From contig NZ_JWMA01000027.1 in the NCBI RefSeq assembly GCF_000812465.1, positions 62,001 through 126,000 of the forward strand: a stretch of 64,000 nucleotides of DNA. Direction: 5' to 3'. This document shows, in pieces, positions 9,039 to 17,462 of the stretch. Numbering within the stretch: position 1 is the first letter of the stretch; each line of letters begins with the position of its first letter. A program made the translations under genes and the position numbers. The notes below the pieces were generated by a model that saw only the letters and a program-made list of their open reading frames with translations, did not search any database and was not told the DNA's origin. The DNA is from Cupriavidus sp. IDO (lineage in GTDB: Bacteria; Pseudomonadota; Gammaproteobacteria; Burkholderiales; Burkholderiaceae).

Positions 9039-9069
9039 CCATATCGACCAGATATTTGGGTCGATATGG
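9039..9069. terminator. Perfect 11-bp inverted repeat between convergent genes
   Basis: Arms CCATATCGACC (9039-9049) and GGTCGATATGG (9059-9069) pair perfectly round a 9-base loop, between the stops of the DUF1329 and DUF2807 genes. Position suggests a bidirectional terminator, but there is no T tract, and the AT-rich symmetric arms could equally be a protein-binding site. Confidence 0.4.
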
Positions 9070-9099
9070 GCCGGCCGGCTTCACCCGCCATTTCCGTGG

Positions 9100-9897
9100 C
9101 TACTCGAACCGTACGGATCCCGCACCGCTTCGGTCTACCGAGCGTCTGGCGGGATTGCCGGAAATACGAACATTGCCAGCGCCACTCAACTCCACTTGCG
9201 CGGATTCAGAGGCATAGGCCGAGACCAGCCCGGCTCCTGACAGGTCAGCGGAAACCGATTTCGCGCGCAGGTTCGCCAGTTCCACACTGCCTGAGCCCGA
9301 CACCGTAGTCTTGACTTCGTTGGCAGTGCCGTCGGCCACGATCGAGCCTGAACCGGATACCTGGAGCATGACTGCATTGACGTGCAGGCCGTTGGCCACA
9401 AGCTTGCCCGAGCCAGAGACGACCGCGCGCGACAGCTCCGGTCCTTCGACCAGCAGCTTGATTGGCTGGTCCGCAGTAAACGAGCCATCGGAGGCGATCA
9501 CCAGCGTGCCGCCCTCGACGGTCGTTTTGATCTTCGACATGATGTCGGACTGGGCCGAGATGGTAATGCCCGGGGCGGGAGCGAACCGGTACGTCGCATC
9601 CGCGCTCAGCATCATGTCAATGCCGGAAAACGCAGGGAGTGAGCGGCGCTGGCTGACGACTGGGCCCTTCGCTTTCACCATATCGGCACCGCCGTAGACC
9701 TTGCCGTTGACGACGGCGACCGAGTCGCCCGTCACGACAACGCGCGAGCCATTGACGATCACGGTGCTGTCGCCTTGCGCAATGCCGGAGACAGCCGCAA
9801 GCATCGAAACACACAACTTGACGCGTTGCTTCACGGTGGTCCTGTCGTTAGTCCGCATAGATGCCGCGTGCTGCCGTGCCATGGTTGCTATTGCCAT
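9100..9897 (-). CDS. Exported DUF2807 (GIN-type, beta-helical) protein
   Basis: A 265-residue protein with hydrophobic N-terminal segment ('VKLCVSMLAAVSGIAQG') and a body built of repeating SGSG/SGAG turns ('VVSGSGKL', 'VSGSGSI', 'VSGSGSV', 'LSGAGLV', 'LSGAGNV', 'RSGAGSV'). That periodicity is the hallmark of the DUF2807 auto-transporter-adhesin-head-like family, a right-handed beta-helix. It may be periplasmic or surface bound; function unknown. The ATG at 9897 has GGAG four bases upstream and overlaps the end of the upstream 101-residue gene by 10 bases; a later start at 9858 would give a better signal peptide but has no ribosome site. Confidence 0.85.
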   Translation of the reverse strand: MAIATMARQHAASMRTNDRTTVKQRVKLCVSMLAAVSGIAQGDSTVIVNGSRVVVTGDSVAVVNGKVYGGADMVKAKGPVVSQRRSLPAFSGIDMMLSADATYRFAPAPGITISAQSDIMSKIKTTVEGGTLVIASDGSFTADQPIKLLVEGPELSRAVVSGSGKLVANGLHVNAVMLQVSGSGSIVADGTANEVKTTVSGSGSVELANLRAKSVSADLSGAGLVSAYASESAQVELSGAGNVRISGNPARRSVDRSGAGSVRFE

Positions 9898-10193
9898 TTC
9901 GCTCCAAGTGTTCCCAGTCCTGCTTTCCTGAGGTCTTCAGGCGCCATCACCACGCGAAACTCGCAATCGGCATTGAACATCAGAAACCAGGGCTCTGCGA
10001 ATGCGGGGATCTGCGATGGTTCGTCGAGATTGACGACGAGAATCGCTCCGCGTGTTCCGTTCTGCTCGGTAAAGTAGGCGGCCTCCGGTTTCGTCTCGGC
10101 CAGAATCCTCTCCATCACGTCACCGATGGTGCCATCGCGCACAAAAGCATTGAATGGCTCGTGAGGAATTCGAATGTTGAGAAGCATGCGCAT
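9888..10193 (-). CDS. Small DUF3303-like ('panthothenate synthetase'-like) protein
   Basis: A 101-residue cytoplasmic protein with an ideal AAGGAGG ribosome site. Sequence is of the type often named 'panthothenate synthetase' in Burkholderiales ('IPHEPFNAFVRDGTIGD', 'KPEAAYFTEQNGTRGAI', 'AEPWFLMFNADCEFRVVM', 'PEDLRKAGL'), a small alpha-beta protein related to DUF3303; the enzyme name is not backed by biochemistry. It precedes and overlaps the DUF2807 gene, so the pair is probably co-translated. Confidence 0.75.
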   Translation of the reverse strand: MRMLLNIRIPHEPFNAFVRDGTIGDVMERILAETKPEAAYFTEQNGTRGAILVVNLDEPSQIPAFAEPWFLMFNADCEFRVVMAPEDLRKAGLGTLGAKWQ

Positions 10194-10269
10194 GTTCAGC
10201 CTCCTTGATTGAACGATGATCTTTTCCAGCAGACTCGAGCGCGCCAGTGCCTTCCCATGGCGAGCGCGC

Positions 10270-11130
10270 TTACTTCAAGCCAAGCGTGAACGGCAGCAGC
10301 ACTGCGTTCACAAAAAGCAGGCCATAGGCGATAACCATGGCCGCCGGGATGGTGGAAGGCGGCCAATCCCGTGCACAAGCGTTACGGCGATTCCACAGGA
10401 AACCCACACCCATGCCCAGGATGGCAAGCCCGGAAAACAGGCTCTCCAGGGCAAGCGCGGCCGGACCGGATTTGTCCGGGCTGCTGTTCATGCCCTTTGC
10501 AACGGGGCGGGCTGCCGCTTGCCAGGCAGCCGGTGTTTCAAAGGGGGTTGCGGTCGGCCGAGTGAGCGCGGTGAGTTCCGGTCTGACCTGCATGGCCAGC
10601 GACTCGGTCGACGTCGGTTGTTCTTGCGTGCGCGGCGTCGGCGCAGTCGTCGGTGCCGGCTCATGCCTGGCCGGGTCTGACATGGCCGAAGCGGCGTGTG
10701 GCGGGGAGGCGGGCCGGCCCGGCGCGTTTCGCATCGAATCCCGCTCCCGCCAGAACCTGGCGAACATGCCTTCCAGACAGCGTACCGAGTCGCAGGCATC
10801 GCGCCGGGCGCGCCAGGCCGCGATGTCTGAGTCTCGAATGGTGCCCTTGCGCAGCATCCTCTGCTGCTCGGCATAGATGCGCTCGTAGCGCACTGGCAGC
10901 GTGGTGGAACCACAGATCAGGTGCTGCTGGCGCGTGCGCGGGCGGGGGGTGTCGGTCGCCAGCGTGCATCTCATCCCGTTGCCATGCGGGTCTTCGCAGC
11001 GGACCAGGGATCCGCCCGCAGGTGACTGACAGACGATGTCGGAGGCCCGCGCACCGCTGACGGCGAACAGGCCCATTGCGAAGCCCACGGCAACAATCGT
11101 GGCCAGGCGCCTTATGACCCTCTTCATCAT
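10270..11130 (-). CDS. Putative exported/membrane protein with LprI-like segment
   Basis: A 286-residue protein not firmly recognised. It has a signal peptide (residues 1-29, ending 'SGARAS'), two Cys-rich strands ('DIVCQSPAG', 'VRCEDPHG'), then a helical stretch 'RYERIYAEQQRMLRKGTIRDSDIAAWRARRDAC' with a second Cys nearby, reminiscent of lysozyme-inhibitor LprI/DUF1311 domains. A proline- and threonine-rich linker (~135-220) leads to two likely transmembrane helices (~225-243 and ~262-280). GAGGAATC precedes the ATG. It is divergent from the imu operon with a shared 316-bp intergenic region. Confidence 0.65.
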   Translation of the reverse strand: MMKRVIRRLATIVAVGFAMGLFAVSGARASDIVCQSPAGGSLVRCEDPHGNGMRCTLATDTPRPRTRQQHLICGSTTLPVRYERIYAEQQRMLRKGTIRDSDIAAWRARRDACDSVRCLEGMFARFWRERDSMRNAPGRPASPPHAASAMSDPARHEPAPTTAPTPRTQEQPTSTESLAMQVRPELTALTRPTATPFETPAAWQAAARPVAKGMNSSPDKSGPAALALESLFSGLAILGMGVGFLWNRRNACARDWPPSTIPAAMVIAYGLLFVNAVLLPFTLGLK

Positions 11131-11446
11131 GATTCCTCATCGAAGCGGCCCAAGGCTTTCAAGCTAGTCGATCGTCGCCGGGTCCCTCAAGTATGCGTTG
11201 CGGTGGGCGTGCGGTAGGACACTTAGCGCTGCATGGTCGGGTCAGAATGCGCGCTCTCCTTCTCCCGCCGGCGCGAGCTGGCCTGTTGGTGGGCAAGTCG
11301 ATGTGATGACCAGCATGCTGATCTTCCGGGCGTAAAACGACACCGCCTGCCTCTCCCTCTTGCGCTCGCCCTCGATACTGTATAAATATACAGGTATCGT
11401 AAACATCCTAGTCCTTCGCGCTTCCGTCGAGGGACTCCAACTTCAC
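11131..11446. other. Divergent intergenic region carrying the imu LexA box
   Basis: 316 bp between the LprI-like gene and imuA. Apart from the LexA box at 11378-11393 I see no gene. The open frame that begins with TTG at 11360 runs through the LexA box and is not a credible coding start. Confidence 0.6.
11378..11393. promoter_or_regulatory. LexA (SOS) box upstream of imuA-imuB-dnaE2
   Basis: CTGTATAAATATACAG is a perfect match to the CTGT-N8-ACAG consensus of beta/gamma-proteobacterial LexA, 54 bases before the imuA start. This is the expected control site for an SOS mutagenesis cassette: repression by LexA, release on DNA damage. Confidence 0.93.
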
Positions 11447-12328
11447 ATGACTGCGCAACCGCACGCAGCCCTGCCCACGGCGGCGGAGGGTTTCCTGTTC
11501 CCTGCGCATGCTGCCGCGGAGCCTTTGCCGGCCTCGCGGCGGCAGGAGGCGCTTTCCGCGCTCGAGCACCGCTATCCCGGCCTGTGGCGGGCCGGCCAGC
11601 TGGGCCGTGCCGGCAGCCTGCCGGTGTGTCCGACCGGCTATGCCGAACTGGCGGCCGAGTTGCCCGGGGGCGGCTGGCCAGTGGGCGGGCTGACCGAGCT
11701 GCTGACGGCCCAGAGCGGGGCGGGTGAGTTGCGCCTGCTGCTGCCGGCGCTGCGCGCGCTGGGCGCGGCCGGGCGCCGCATCGGGCTGGTGGGGCCGCCT
11801 TGCCTGCCCAATGCGATGGGACTGGCCGCGGCCGGCTTGCCGGCGCGCCAGCTCTACTGGGTGCGTTCCCCGGCCGGCGCGGGCAAGGCTGCGCGGCAGG
11901 CCGACATGCTGTGGGCGGCCGAGCAGATGCTGCGCAGCCAGGCCTTTGGCGCCGTGCTGGTGTGGCTGCCGGTGGCGCGGCCGGAGGCGTTGCGCCGCCT
12001 GCAGGTGCTGGCGCAGGCCGGCGATGCGGCGGTGTGGGCGTTGCGCCCCGCCACGGCGCTGCGCGAGTCGTCGCCGGCGGTGCTGCGGCTGCTGCTGTCG
12101 CCGCTGCCGGGCAATGTGCTGTCGATCGTCTTCCACAAGCGGCGCGGGCCGGTGCGAGACACGCCGCTGCTGCTGCGCCTGGATGGCATGGAGGCCGCCA
12201 CGCGGGCAGGGGCCTGGCCAGTTCCGGCTGTTTCTTCTGATGTTGCGGGAGGCTCCGCCCATGTCGTACTGGATCGCGGTGCATCTGCCGCGCCTGTCGC
12301 TGGACGCGCTGCAGCCGAGCTGGCCTGA
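11447..12328 (+). CDS. imuA: Translesion synthesis-associated protein ImuA
   Basis: A 293-residue RecA/SulA-like accessory protein of the error-prone repair complex. The ATG at 11447 (MTAQPHAAL...) is chosen because the family begins shortly before 'FLFPAHAAAEPLPASRR' and 'GWPVGGLTELL', the conserved ImuA opening; a GAGGG lies 13 bases upstream. The RecA-like core is seen in 'LRLLLPALRALGAAGRRIGLVGPP' and 'GAVLVWLPVARPEALRRLQVLA'. A canonical Walker A is not apparent, as usual for this branch. It overlaps imuB by 68 bases. Confidence 0.92.
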   Translation: MTAQPHAALPTAAEGFLFPAHAAAEPLPASRRQEALSALEHRYPGLWRAGQLGRAGSLPVCPTGYAELAAELPGGGWPVGGLTELLTAQSGAGELRLLLPALRALGAAGRRIGLVGPPCLPNAMGLAAAGLPARQLYWVRSPAGAGKAARQADMLWAAEQMLRSQAFGAVLVWLPVARPEALRRLQVLAQAGDAAVWALRPATALRESSPAVLRLLLSPLPGNVLSIVFHKRRGPVRDTPLLLRLDGMEAATRAGAWPVPAVSSDVAGGSAHVVLDRGASAAPVAGRAAAELA

Positions 12329-13829
12329 GTCCGCTCCTTCCGCTCCCGTGGCCCCCGGCACGCTCCACCATGCCTTGCCGGTGGCGGTGATGGAGCGCGA
12401 GCGGGTGGTGCTGGCCAACGGTCCGGCCATGTCGCTGGGCGTGCGCTACGGCATGCGGCGCGGCGGCGTGCAGGCCTTGTCGGCCGAGGTGGCGCAACTG
12501 GAGCGCGACCCCGCGGCCGAGGCAGCGCTGATGACCGCGGTCGCGCTGACGCTGCTGCATTTCACGCCCAACGTGACGCTGGACGAAGACCCGGAGTCGG
12601 CCACGGTGATGCTCGATGTCACGGCCAGCCTGCGCCTGTTTGGCGGCCACCGCGCGCTGTGCCGCGCGGTGCGCGCGCGCGTGCGCCAGCTGGGCACCTT
12701 CGCGCAGGTGGGATGCGGCGCCACCGCGCACGGCGCGGCATGGCTCGCCCGGCAGCCGATGCGGCGCACGCGGCGCGGCATCGTGCGGCCTGCGCGGCGG
12801 GCGGTGCGGACCGCACGCATGGGCCGCCTGCTGGATCGCCTGCCGGTGGAGGCCCTGCATATGCTGGCCGATCCGGCTTGGCTCGACGGCATCGGCTGCC
12901 GCACGCTGGGCGAGGTGCGGCGCCTGCCGCGGGCCGGCCTGACGCGCCGGCTGGGGCCCGCGCTGCTGGAACGGCTGGACCAGGCCTATGGCGATGCGCC
13001 GGTGCGCTTTGCCTGGTTTGCCGCGCCGCCCGCGTTCGTGCAGCGTATGGAACTGCCGGGCCGCATCGAATCGGCCGAAGGCGTGCTGGTTGGCGCGCAG
13101 CGCCTGCTGCTGGCGCTGGCCGGCTGGCTGGCGGTGCAGCAGGCCGGCGTCACGCGCTGCGTGCTGGTGCTCGAGCATGAGCGCTACCGGCTCGGCGCGG
13201 ATATCGCCGGCACGCCGGTGACCATCGGCCTGGCGCAGCCCAGCCGCGATCCGGCGCACCTGTCGCGCCTGCTGCGCGAAAAGCTCGGCAAGCTGAATTT
13301 CCATGCACCGGTAACGGGGCTGGCGCTGCGGGTGGAGGCGATGGAGGCGTACCTGCCGCAGAGCGATGCGCTGTTCCCCGAGCCGGGCGGCACGCCGGCC
13401 GAGCTGGGCCGCCTGCTCGACACCCTGATGGCCCGGCTGGGCCGCGACAACGTGCTGCAGCCGCAGCCGCTGGCCGACCACCGGCCCGAGCGCGCCAACC
13501 GCTGGTGCCCGGTCGACGATGCCGCGGGCGGCAAGCTGGCTGGCGCATCAATGCCGCCATTGCCCGAACGCCCGCTCTGGCTGCTGGACAAACCGCTGCC
13601 CTTGCCGGTGCAGCGCCACCGCCCGAGCCATGGTGGGCCGCTGGCGCTGCTGACCCGGCCCGAGCGGATCGAAGCCGGCTGGTGGGACGGCGCGCTGGCC
13701 ACGCGCGACTATTTCATCGCCGAGCGCGCTGATGGCCTGCGCTGCTGGATCTACCGCGAGCGTCCCGGCCACGCGGGTCAGGACGATGGCGGCGAGTACC
13801 GCTGGTTCCTGCACGGGTTGTTCGCATGA
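12261..13829 (+). CDS. imuB: Y-family polymerase-like protein ImuB
   Basis: A 522-residue DinB-like protein that acts as the clamp-binding hub between ImuA and DnaE2. The ATG at 12261 has GGGAGG eight bases upstream and begins 'MSYWIAVHLPRLSLDAL', where true Y-family enzymes have the catalytic D-x-D. The second acidic pair is also replaced ('VMLDVTASLRLFGG' rather than S-I-D-E), so polymerase activity is not expected, as in known ImuB. A beta-clamp motif is visible at residues 367-372 (QSDALF). Stop and dnaE2 start share ATGA at 13826-13829. Confidence 0.93.
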   Translation: MSYWIAVHLPRLSLDALQPSWPESAPSAPVAPGTLHHALPVAVMERERVVLANGPAMSLGVRYGMRRGGVQALSAEVAQLERDPAAEAALMTAVALTLLHFTPNVTLDEDPESATVMLDVTASLRLFGGHRALCRAVRARVRQLGTFAQVGCGATAHGAAWLARQPMRRTRRGIVRPARRAVRTARMGRLLDRLPVEALHMLADPAWLDGIGCRTLGEVRRLPRAGLTRRLGPALLERLDQAYGDAPVRFAWFAAPPAFVQRMELPGRIESAEGVLVGAQRLLLALAGWLAVQQAGVTRCVLVLEHERYRLGADIAGTPVTIGLAQPSRDPAHLSRLLREKLGKLNFHAPVTGLALRVEAMEAYLPQSDALFPEPGGTPAELGRLLDTLMARLGRDNVLQPQPLADHRPERANRWCPVDDAAGGKLAGASMPPLPERPLWLLDKPLPLPVQRHRPSHGGPLALLTRPERIEAGWWDGALATRDYFIAERADGLRCWIYRERPGHAGQDDGGEYRWFLHGLFA

Positions 13830-16800
13830 CGCCTCCGGTCCTGTCTTCGCTGCTGCCGGCGCTGCCCGATTACGTGGAGCTGCATTGCATCTCCAACTTC
13901 ACGTTCCTGGACGGCGCCTCGCACCCGGTCGAGCTGATCGAGCGCGCCTTCCGGCTCGGCTATTCCGGCCTGGCGCTGACCGACGAATGCTCGGTAGCCG
14001 GCACCGCGCGTGCGCACGACGCCATCAAGACCTTGCGCAAGCGCCTGAACGATGCGGTGGAACGCAGCGCGGCGCGGCTGGCACTGGGGGAGGATGCTGA
14101 CGACATCGATGGCGTGGACATGGCTGGCGACGCCGAACACGACGACATCCAGGCCATCGATGACTCGCACGCCGGCCGGCATCAGCGGCTGGTGGCGCAG
14201 GCCAGGGGCGCCGACGCCTTCTCGCTGCTGATCGGCAGCCGCTTCAGCCTGACGCCGCAGCCTGGCACCGGCGATCAGCCCCCGCTGCGGCTGGTGTTGC
14301 TGGCGCAGCATCGCGAAGGCTTCGGCAACCTGTGCGAGCTGATTACGCTGGGCCGCCGGCGCGCGCAGAAGGGCAGCTACCTGCTGCATCCGGAAGACCT
14401 GTCGGCGCCGCAGCCGGAGCAATCGCACCTGCAGGGCATGCCGGATTGCCTGGCGCTGCTGCTGCCCGGCTACTGCGCCGATCCGGAGTTGCTGCGCGAG
14501 CAGGCGCAATGGTGCCGCGATGTCTTTGGCGAGCGCGCATGGATTGCGCTCGAACAGCTGCAGGGCCATGCCGACGCGCTGCATCGCGCGCGGCTGGAGG
14601 CGGTCTCGGCGCAGACCGGCGTGCCGCTGGCGGCGGCCGGCGCGGTCACCATGCATGTGCGCTCGCGCAAGCCGCTGTCCGATGTGCTGACCGCCATCCG
14701 GCTGAGCCAGCCGCTGGCCGAATGCGGCATGGCGCTGGCGCCCAATGCCGAGCAGCACCTGCGCATGCGCCAGGTGCTGTCGCGCCTGTACCCGGCCGCG
14801 ACGCTGGCGCAGACGCTGGAGATTGCCGGGCTGTGCGATTTCTCGCTCGACATGCTGCGTTATGAATATCCCGAAGAGCTGGTGCCCGCGGGCGAAACGC
14901 CGATCAGCTACCTGCGTAAGGAGGTGGAGGCCGGGATGAAGGTGCGCTTTCCCAACGGCATGGATCCGGAATGGGAGAAGCAACTCAAGGAAGAACTGGA
15001 ACTGATCGAGGAAAAGCAGTACGAGCCGTTCTTCCTGACCGTGCATGACATCGTGCGCTTTGCGCGCGGGGAGGGCATCCTGTGCCAGGGGCGCGGTTCG
15101 GCCGCCAATTCGCTGGTCTGCTACTGCCTTTACATCACCGAGGTCAGTCCTGAGCAGGCCAACCTGCTGTTCGGCCGCTTCCTGTCGCGCGAGCGCGATG
15201 AGCCGCCCGATATCGATGTCGACTTCGAGCACCAGCGGCGCGAGGAAGTCATCCAGTACATCTACAAAAAGTACGGCCGCGACCGCGCCGCGCTGGCGGC
15301 GTCACTGATCACCTATCGCTCGCGCAGCGCGCTGCGCGACGTGGGGCGGGCGCTGGGCATCGATGCCAGCGTGATCGAGCAGGTCATCAAGGGCCAGGCG
15401 TGGTGGGACGGCGGGCAGGCTTTCCTGGACCGCATCACGCGCTACGGGCTGGACCGCGAGTCGCCGGCAGTGCAGCAATGGGCCAGCCTGACCGAGCAGC
15501 TGCGCGGTTTTCCGCGCCACCTGTCGCAGCACGTGGGCGGCTTCGTGATCGCGCGGGACAAGCTGTCGCGGCTGGTGCCGATCGAGAACGCCGCCATGGC
15601 AGACCGCAGCGTGATCCAGTGGGACAAGGACGATCTGGAATCGCTGGGCCTGCTCAAGGTGGATGTGCTGGCGCTGGGCATGCTGTCGGCGATCCGGCGC
15701 GCGCTGGCGATGATCCCGAACCCGGATGACAACAAGGCCCAGGCCGGCGTGCCCGCGCGGATGGAAGACATCCCGAAGGAAGACAAGAAGACCTACGACA
15801 TGATCTGCAAGGCCGAGACCATCGGCGTGTTCCAGATCGAATCACGCGCGCAGCAGTCCATGCTGCCGCGGCTGCAGCCGCGCCAGTACTACGACCTGGT
15901 GGTGGAGGTGGCCATCGTGCGGCCCGGCCCGATCCAGGGCGGCATGGTCCATCCCTACCTGAAGCGGCGCGAGGCCTTCCGCCGCACCGGCAAGCCGCCC
16001 ACTTACTTCAACCCGGTCATCAAAAAAGTGCTGGGCCGCACGCTGGGCGTGCCGATCTTCCAGGAGCAGGTGATGCAGCTGGCCATCGACGCGGCCGGTT
16101 TCTCGCCGGGGCAGGCCGACCAGCTGCGCCGCTCGATGGCCGCGTGGCGGCGGCGCGGCGACTTGCGGCAGCACCAGGACGCACTGATCAAGGCGCTGAC
16201 CACGAAAGGCTATCCCGAGTCCTTCGCGCTCGCCATCTGCAAGCAGATCGAAGGGTTTGGCGAATACGGCTTCCCGGAGAGCCACGCCGCCAGCTTTGCC
16301 AAGCTGGTCTATATCAGCGCCTGGCTCAAGTGCCACCATCCTGCCGCTTTTCTGTGCGCGCTGCTCAACAGCCAGCCGATGGGGTTCTATTCGCCGTCGC
16401 AACTGGTGCAGGATGCCCGGCGCAACGGCGTGGATGTGCTGCCGGTGGATGTGACCGTCAGCGGCTGGGATTGCGCGTTGGAGCTGGCGGCGCCGGAGGC
16501 GTCATCGCAACCACCTGTGCGGCTTGGCTTCAGCCGCGTCAAGGGCATGCGCAAGGAAGCCGCGCTGCGCATCGAAGCCGCCCGTGCACAGCGGCCCTTT
16601 GATGGCGTGGAAGACCTGGCATCGCGTGCGCAGCTGGACCGGCACGACATCGATGCGCTGGCTGCATCCGACGCGCTCGCCGCGCTGGCCGGGCATCGCC
16701 GCCAAGCCCGCTGGCAGGCTCGCGCGGCGGCCGTGCAGACAGCGCATCGAGACCTGCTGTATGAAGCGCCGCCCGCCGAAGACGAATTGCTGCTGCCCGC

Positions 16801-17224
16801 GCCGCGGCTTGGGGAGGACGTGGCGGCTGATTACGCCAGCCTCGGCCTGTCGCTCAAGTCCCATCCGCTGACGCTGCTGCGGCGCCGGCTGGATGCGATG
16901 AAATTCGTCACGGCGCAGCAACTCGCGCGCTATGGCAACGGGCGCCGGGCGCGTGCGTGCGGCATTGTCACGGTGCGCCAGCGTCCGTCCACCGCCAGCG
17001 GGACCATCTTTGCTTCCATCGAAGATGAAACCGGCACGGTCAACGTCATCCTGTGGCCAGACCTGGTGGAGCGGCAGCGCAAGGAAGTGCTGGGGGCCAC
17101 CTTGCTTGGTGTCATCGGTACCTGGCAACGGCAGGGCGACGTGCGGCACCTGGTGGCGCAGGAACTGGTGGACCTGAGTCCGCTGCTGGGCAGGCTGCTG
17201 GTGGCGAGTCGGGATTTTCACTAG
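13826..17224 (+). CDS. dnaE2: Error-prone DNA polymerase III alpha subunit DnaE2
   Basis: An 1132-residue C-family polymerase that performs translesion synthesis with ImuA/ImuB during the SOS response. N-terminal PHP domain opens with 'YVELHCISNFTFLDGASHP'. The polymerase active site is D462-I-D464-V-D466, followed by the Lys/Arg-rich 'QYIYKKYGRDRAAL'. The C terminus holds an OB fold ('GIVTVRQRPSTASGTIFASIEDETG'). It is longer than the usual ~1030-1080 residues, in part from an acidic insert at residues ~85-118 in the PHP domain (rich in D, E and H). Last gene of the LexA-controlled cassette. Confidence 0.97.
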   Translation: MTPPVLSSLLPALPDYVELHCISNFTFLDGASHPVELIERAFRLGYSGLALTDECSVAGTARAHDAIKTLRKRLNDAVERSAARLALGEDADDIDGVDMAGDAEHDDIQAIDDSHAGRHQRLVAQARGADAFSLLIGSRFSLTPQPGTGDQPPLRLVLLAQHREGFGNLCELITLGRRRAQKGSYLLHPEDLSAPQPEQSHLQGMPDCLALLLPGYCADPELLREQAQWCRDVFGERAWIALEQLQGHADALHRARLEAVSAQTGVPLAAAGAVTMHVRSRKPLSDVLTAIRLSQPLAECGMALAPNAEQHLRMRQVLSRLYPAATLAQTLEIAGLCDFSLDMLRYEYPEELVPAGETPISYLRKEVEAGMKVRFPNGMDPEWEKQLKEELELIEEKQYEPFFLTVHDIVRFARGEGILCQGRGSAANSLVCYCLYITEVSPEQANLLFGRFLSRERDEPPDIDVDFEHQRREEVIQYIYKKYGRDRAALAASLITYRSRSALRDVGRALGIDASVIEQVIKGQAWWDGGQAFLDRITRYGLDRESPAVQQWASLTEQLRGFPRHLSQHVGGFVIARDKLSRLVPIENAAMADRSVIQWDKDDLESLGLLKVDVLALGMLSAIRRALAMIPNPDDNKAQAGVPARMEDIPKEDKKTYDMICKAETIGVFQIESRAQQSMLPRLQPRQYYDLVVEVAIVRPGPIQGGMVHPYLKRREAFRRTGKPPTYFNPVIKKVLGRTLGVPIFQEQVMQLAIDAAGFSPGQADQLRRSMAAWRRRGDLRQHQDALIKALTTKGYPESFALAICKQIEGFGEYGFPESHAASFAKLVYISAWLKCHHPAAFLCALLNSQPMGFYSPSQLVQDARRNGVDVLPVDVTVSGWDCALELAAPEASSQPPVRLGFSRVKGMRKEAALRIEAARAQRPFDGVEDLASRAQLDRHDIDALAASDALAALAGHRRQARWQARAAAVQTAHRDLLYEAPPAEDELLLPAPRLGEDVAADYASLGLSLKSHPLTLLRRRLDAMKFVTAQQLARYGNGRRARACGIVTVRQRPSTASGTIFASIEDETGTVNVILWPDLVERQRKEVLGATLLGVIGTWQRQGDVRHLVAQELVDLSPLLGRLLVASRDFH

Positions 17225-17462
17225 GGTTTCGCTGATGCCGGTGCCTGACGAGCAGCCCATGTCAGATTAATTTTCTAACAAAGGCCTCGGAAATATCTTG
17301 TGAATTCATTAAGAAAAAATTGGATGAAAATCGCGATGATGAGAATATATTTAATGGTTGACCGGAAAAACTGAATTCAAATCATTGTTCGCTACTGAAA
17401 GAATCGGCCTCGGCTCGCCATGCCTTGCATGGACGGCCAATCCACAATAAAGGAGGCAGATC
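17225..17462 (+). promoter_or_regulatory. AT-rich promoter region of the toxin-like gene
   Basis: About 120 bases (17265-17390) are markedly AT-rich against a GC-rich background. A weak sigma70-type pair is TTGACC (17358-17363) with AATCAT (17380-17385) at 16-bp spacing. An excellent ribosome site (TAAAGGAGG, ending 17456) lies six bases before a TTG at 17463, which fixes the start of the next gene. Confidence 0.35.

Noticed and set aside
11223-13481. Long minus-strand frame across imuA-imuB
   Set aside because: Low-complexity Arg/Ala/Gln/His translation with no motif; antisense shadow of well-supported genes and it crosses the LexA box.
13778-15232. Long minus-strand frame opposite dnaE2
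   Set aside because: No motif or ribosome site; explained by high third-position GC in dnaE2.
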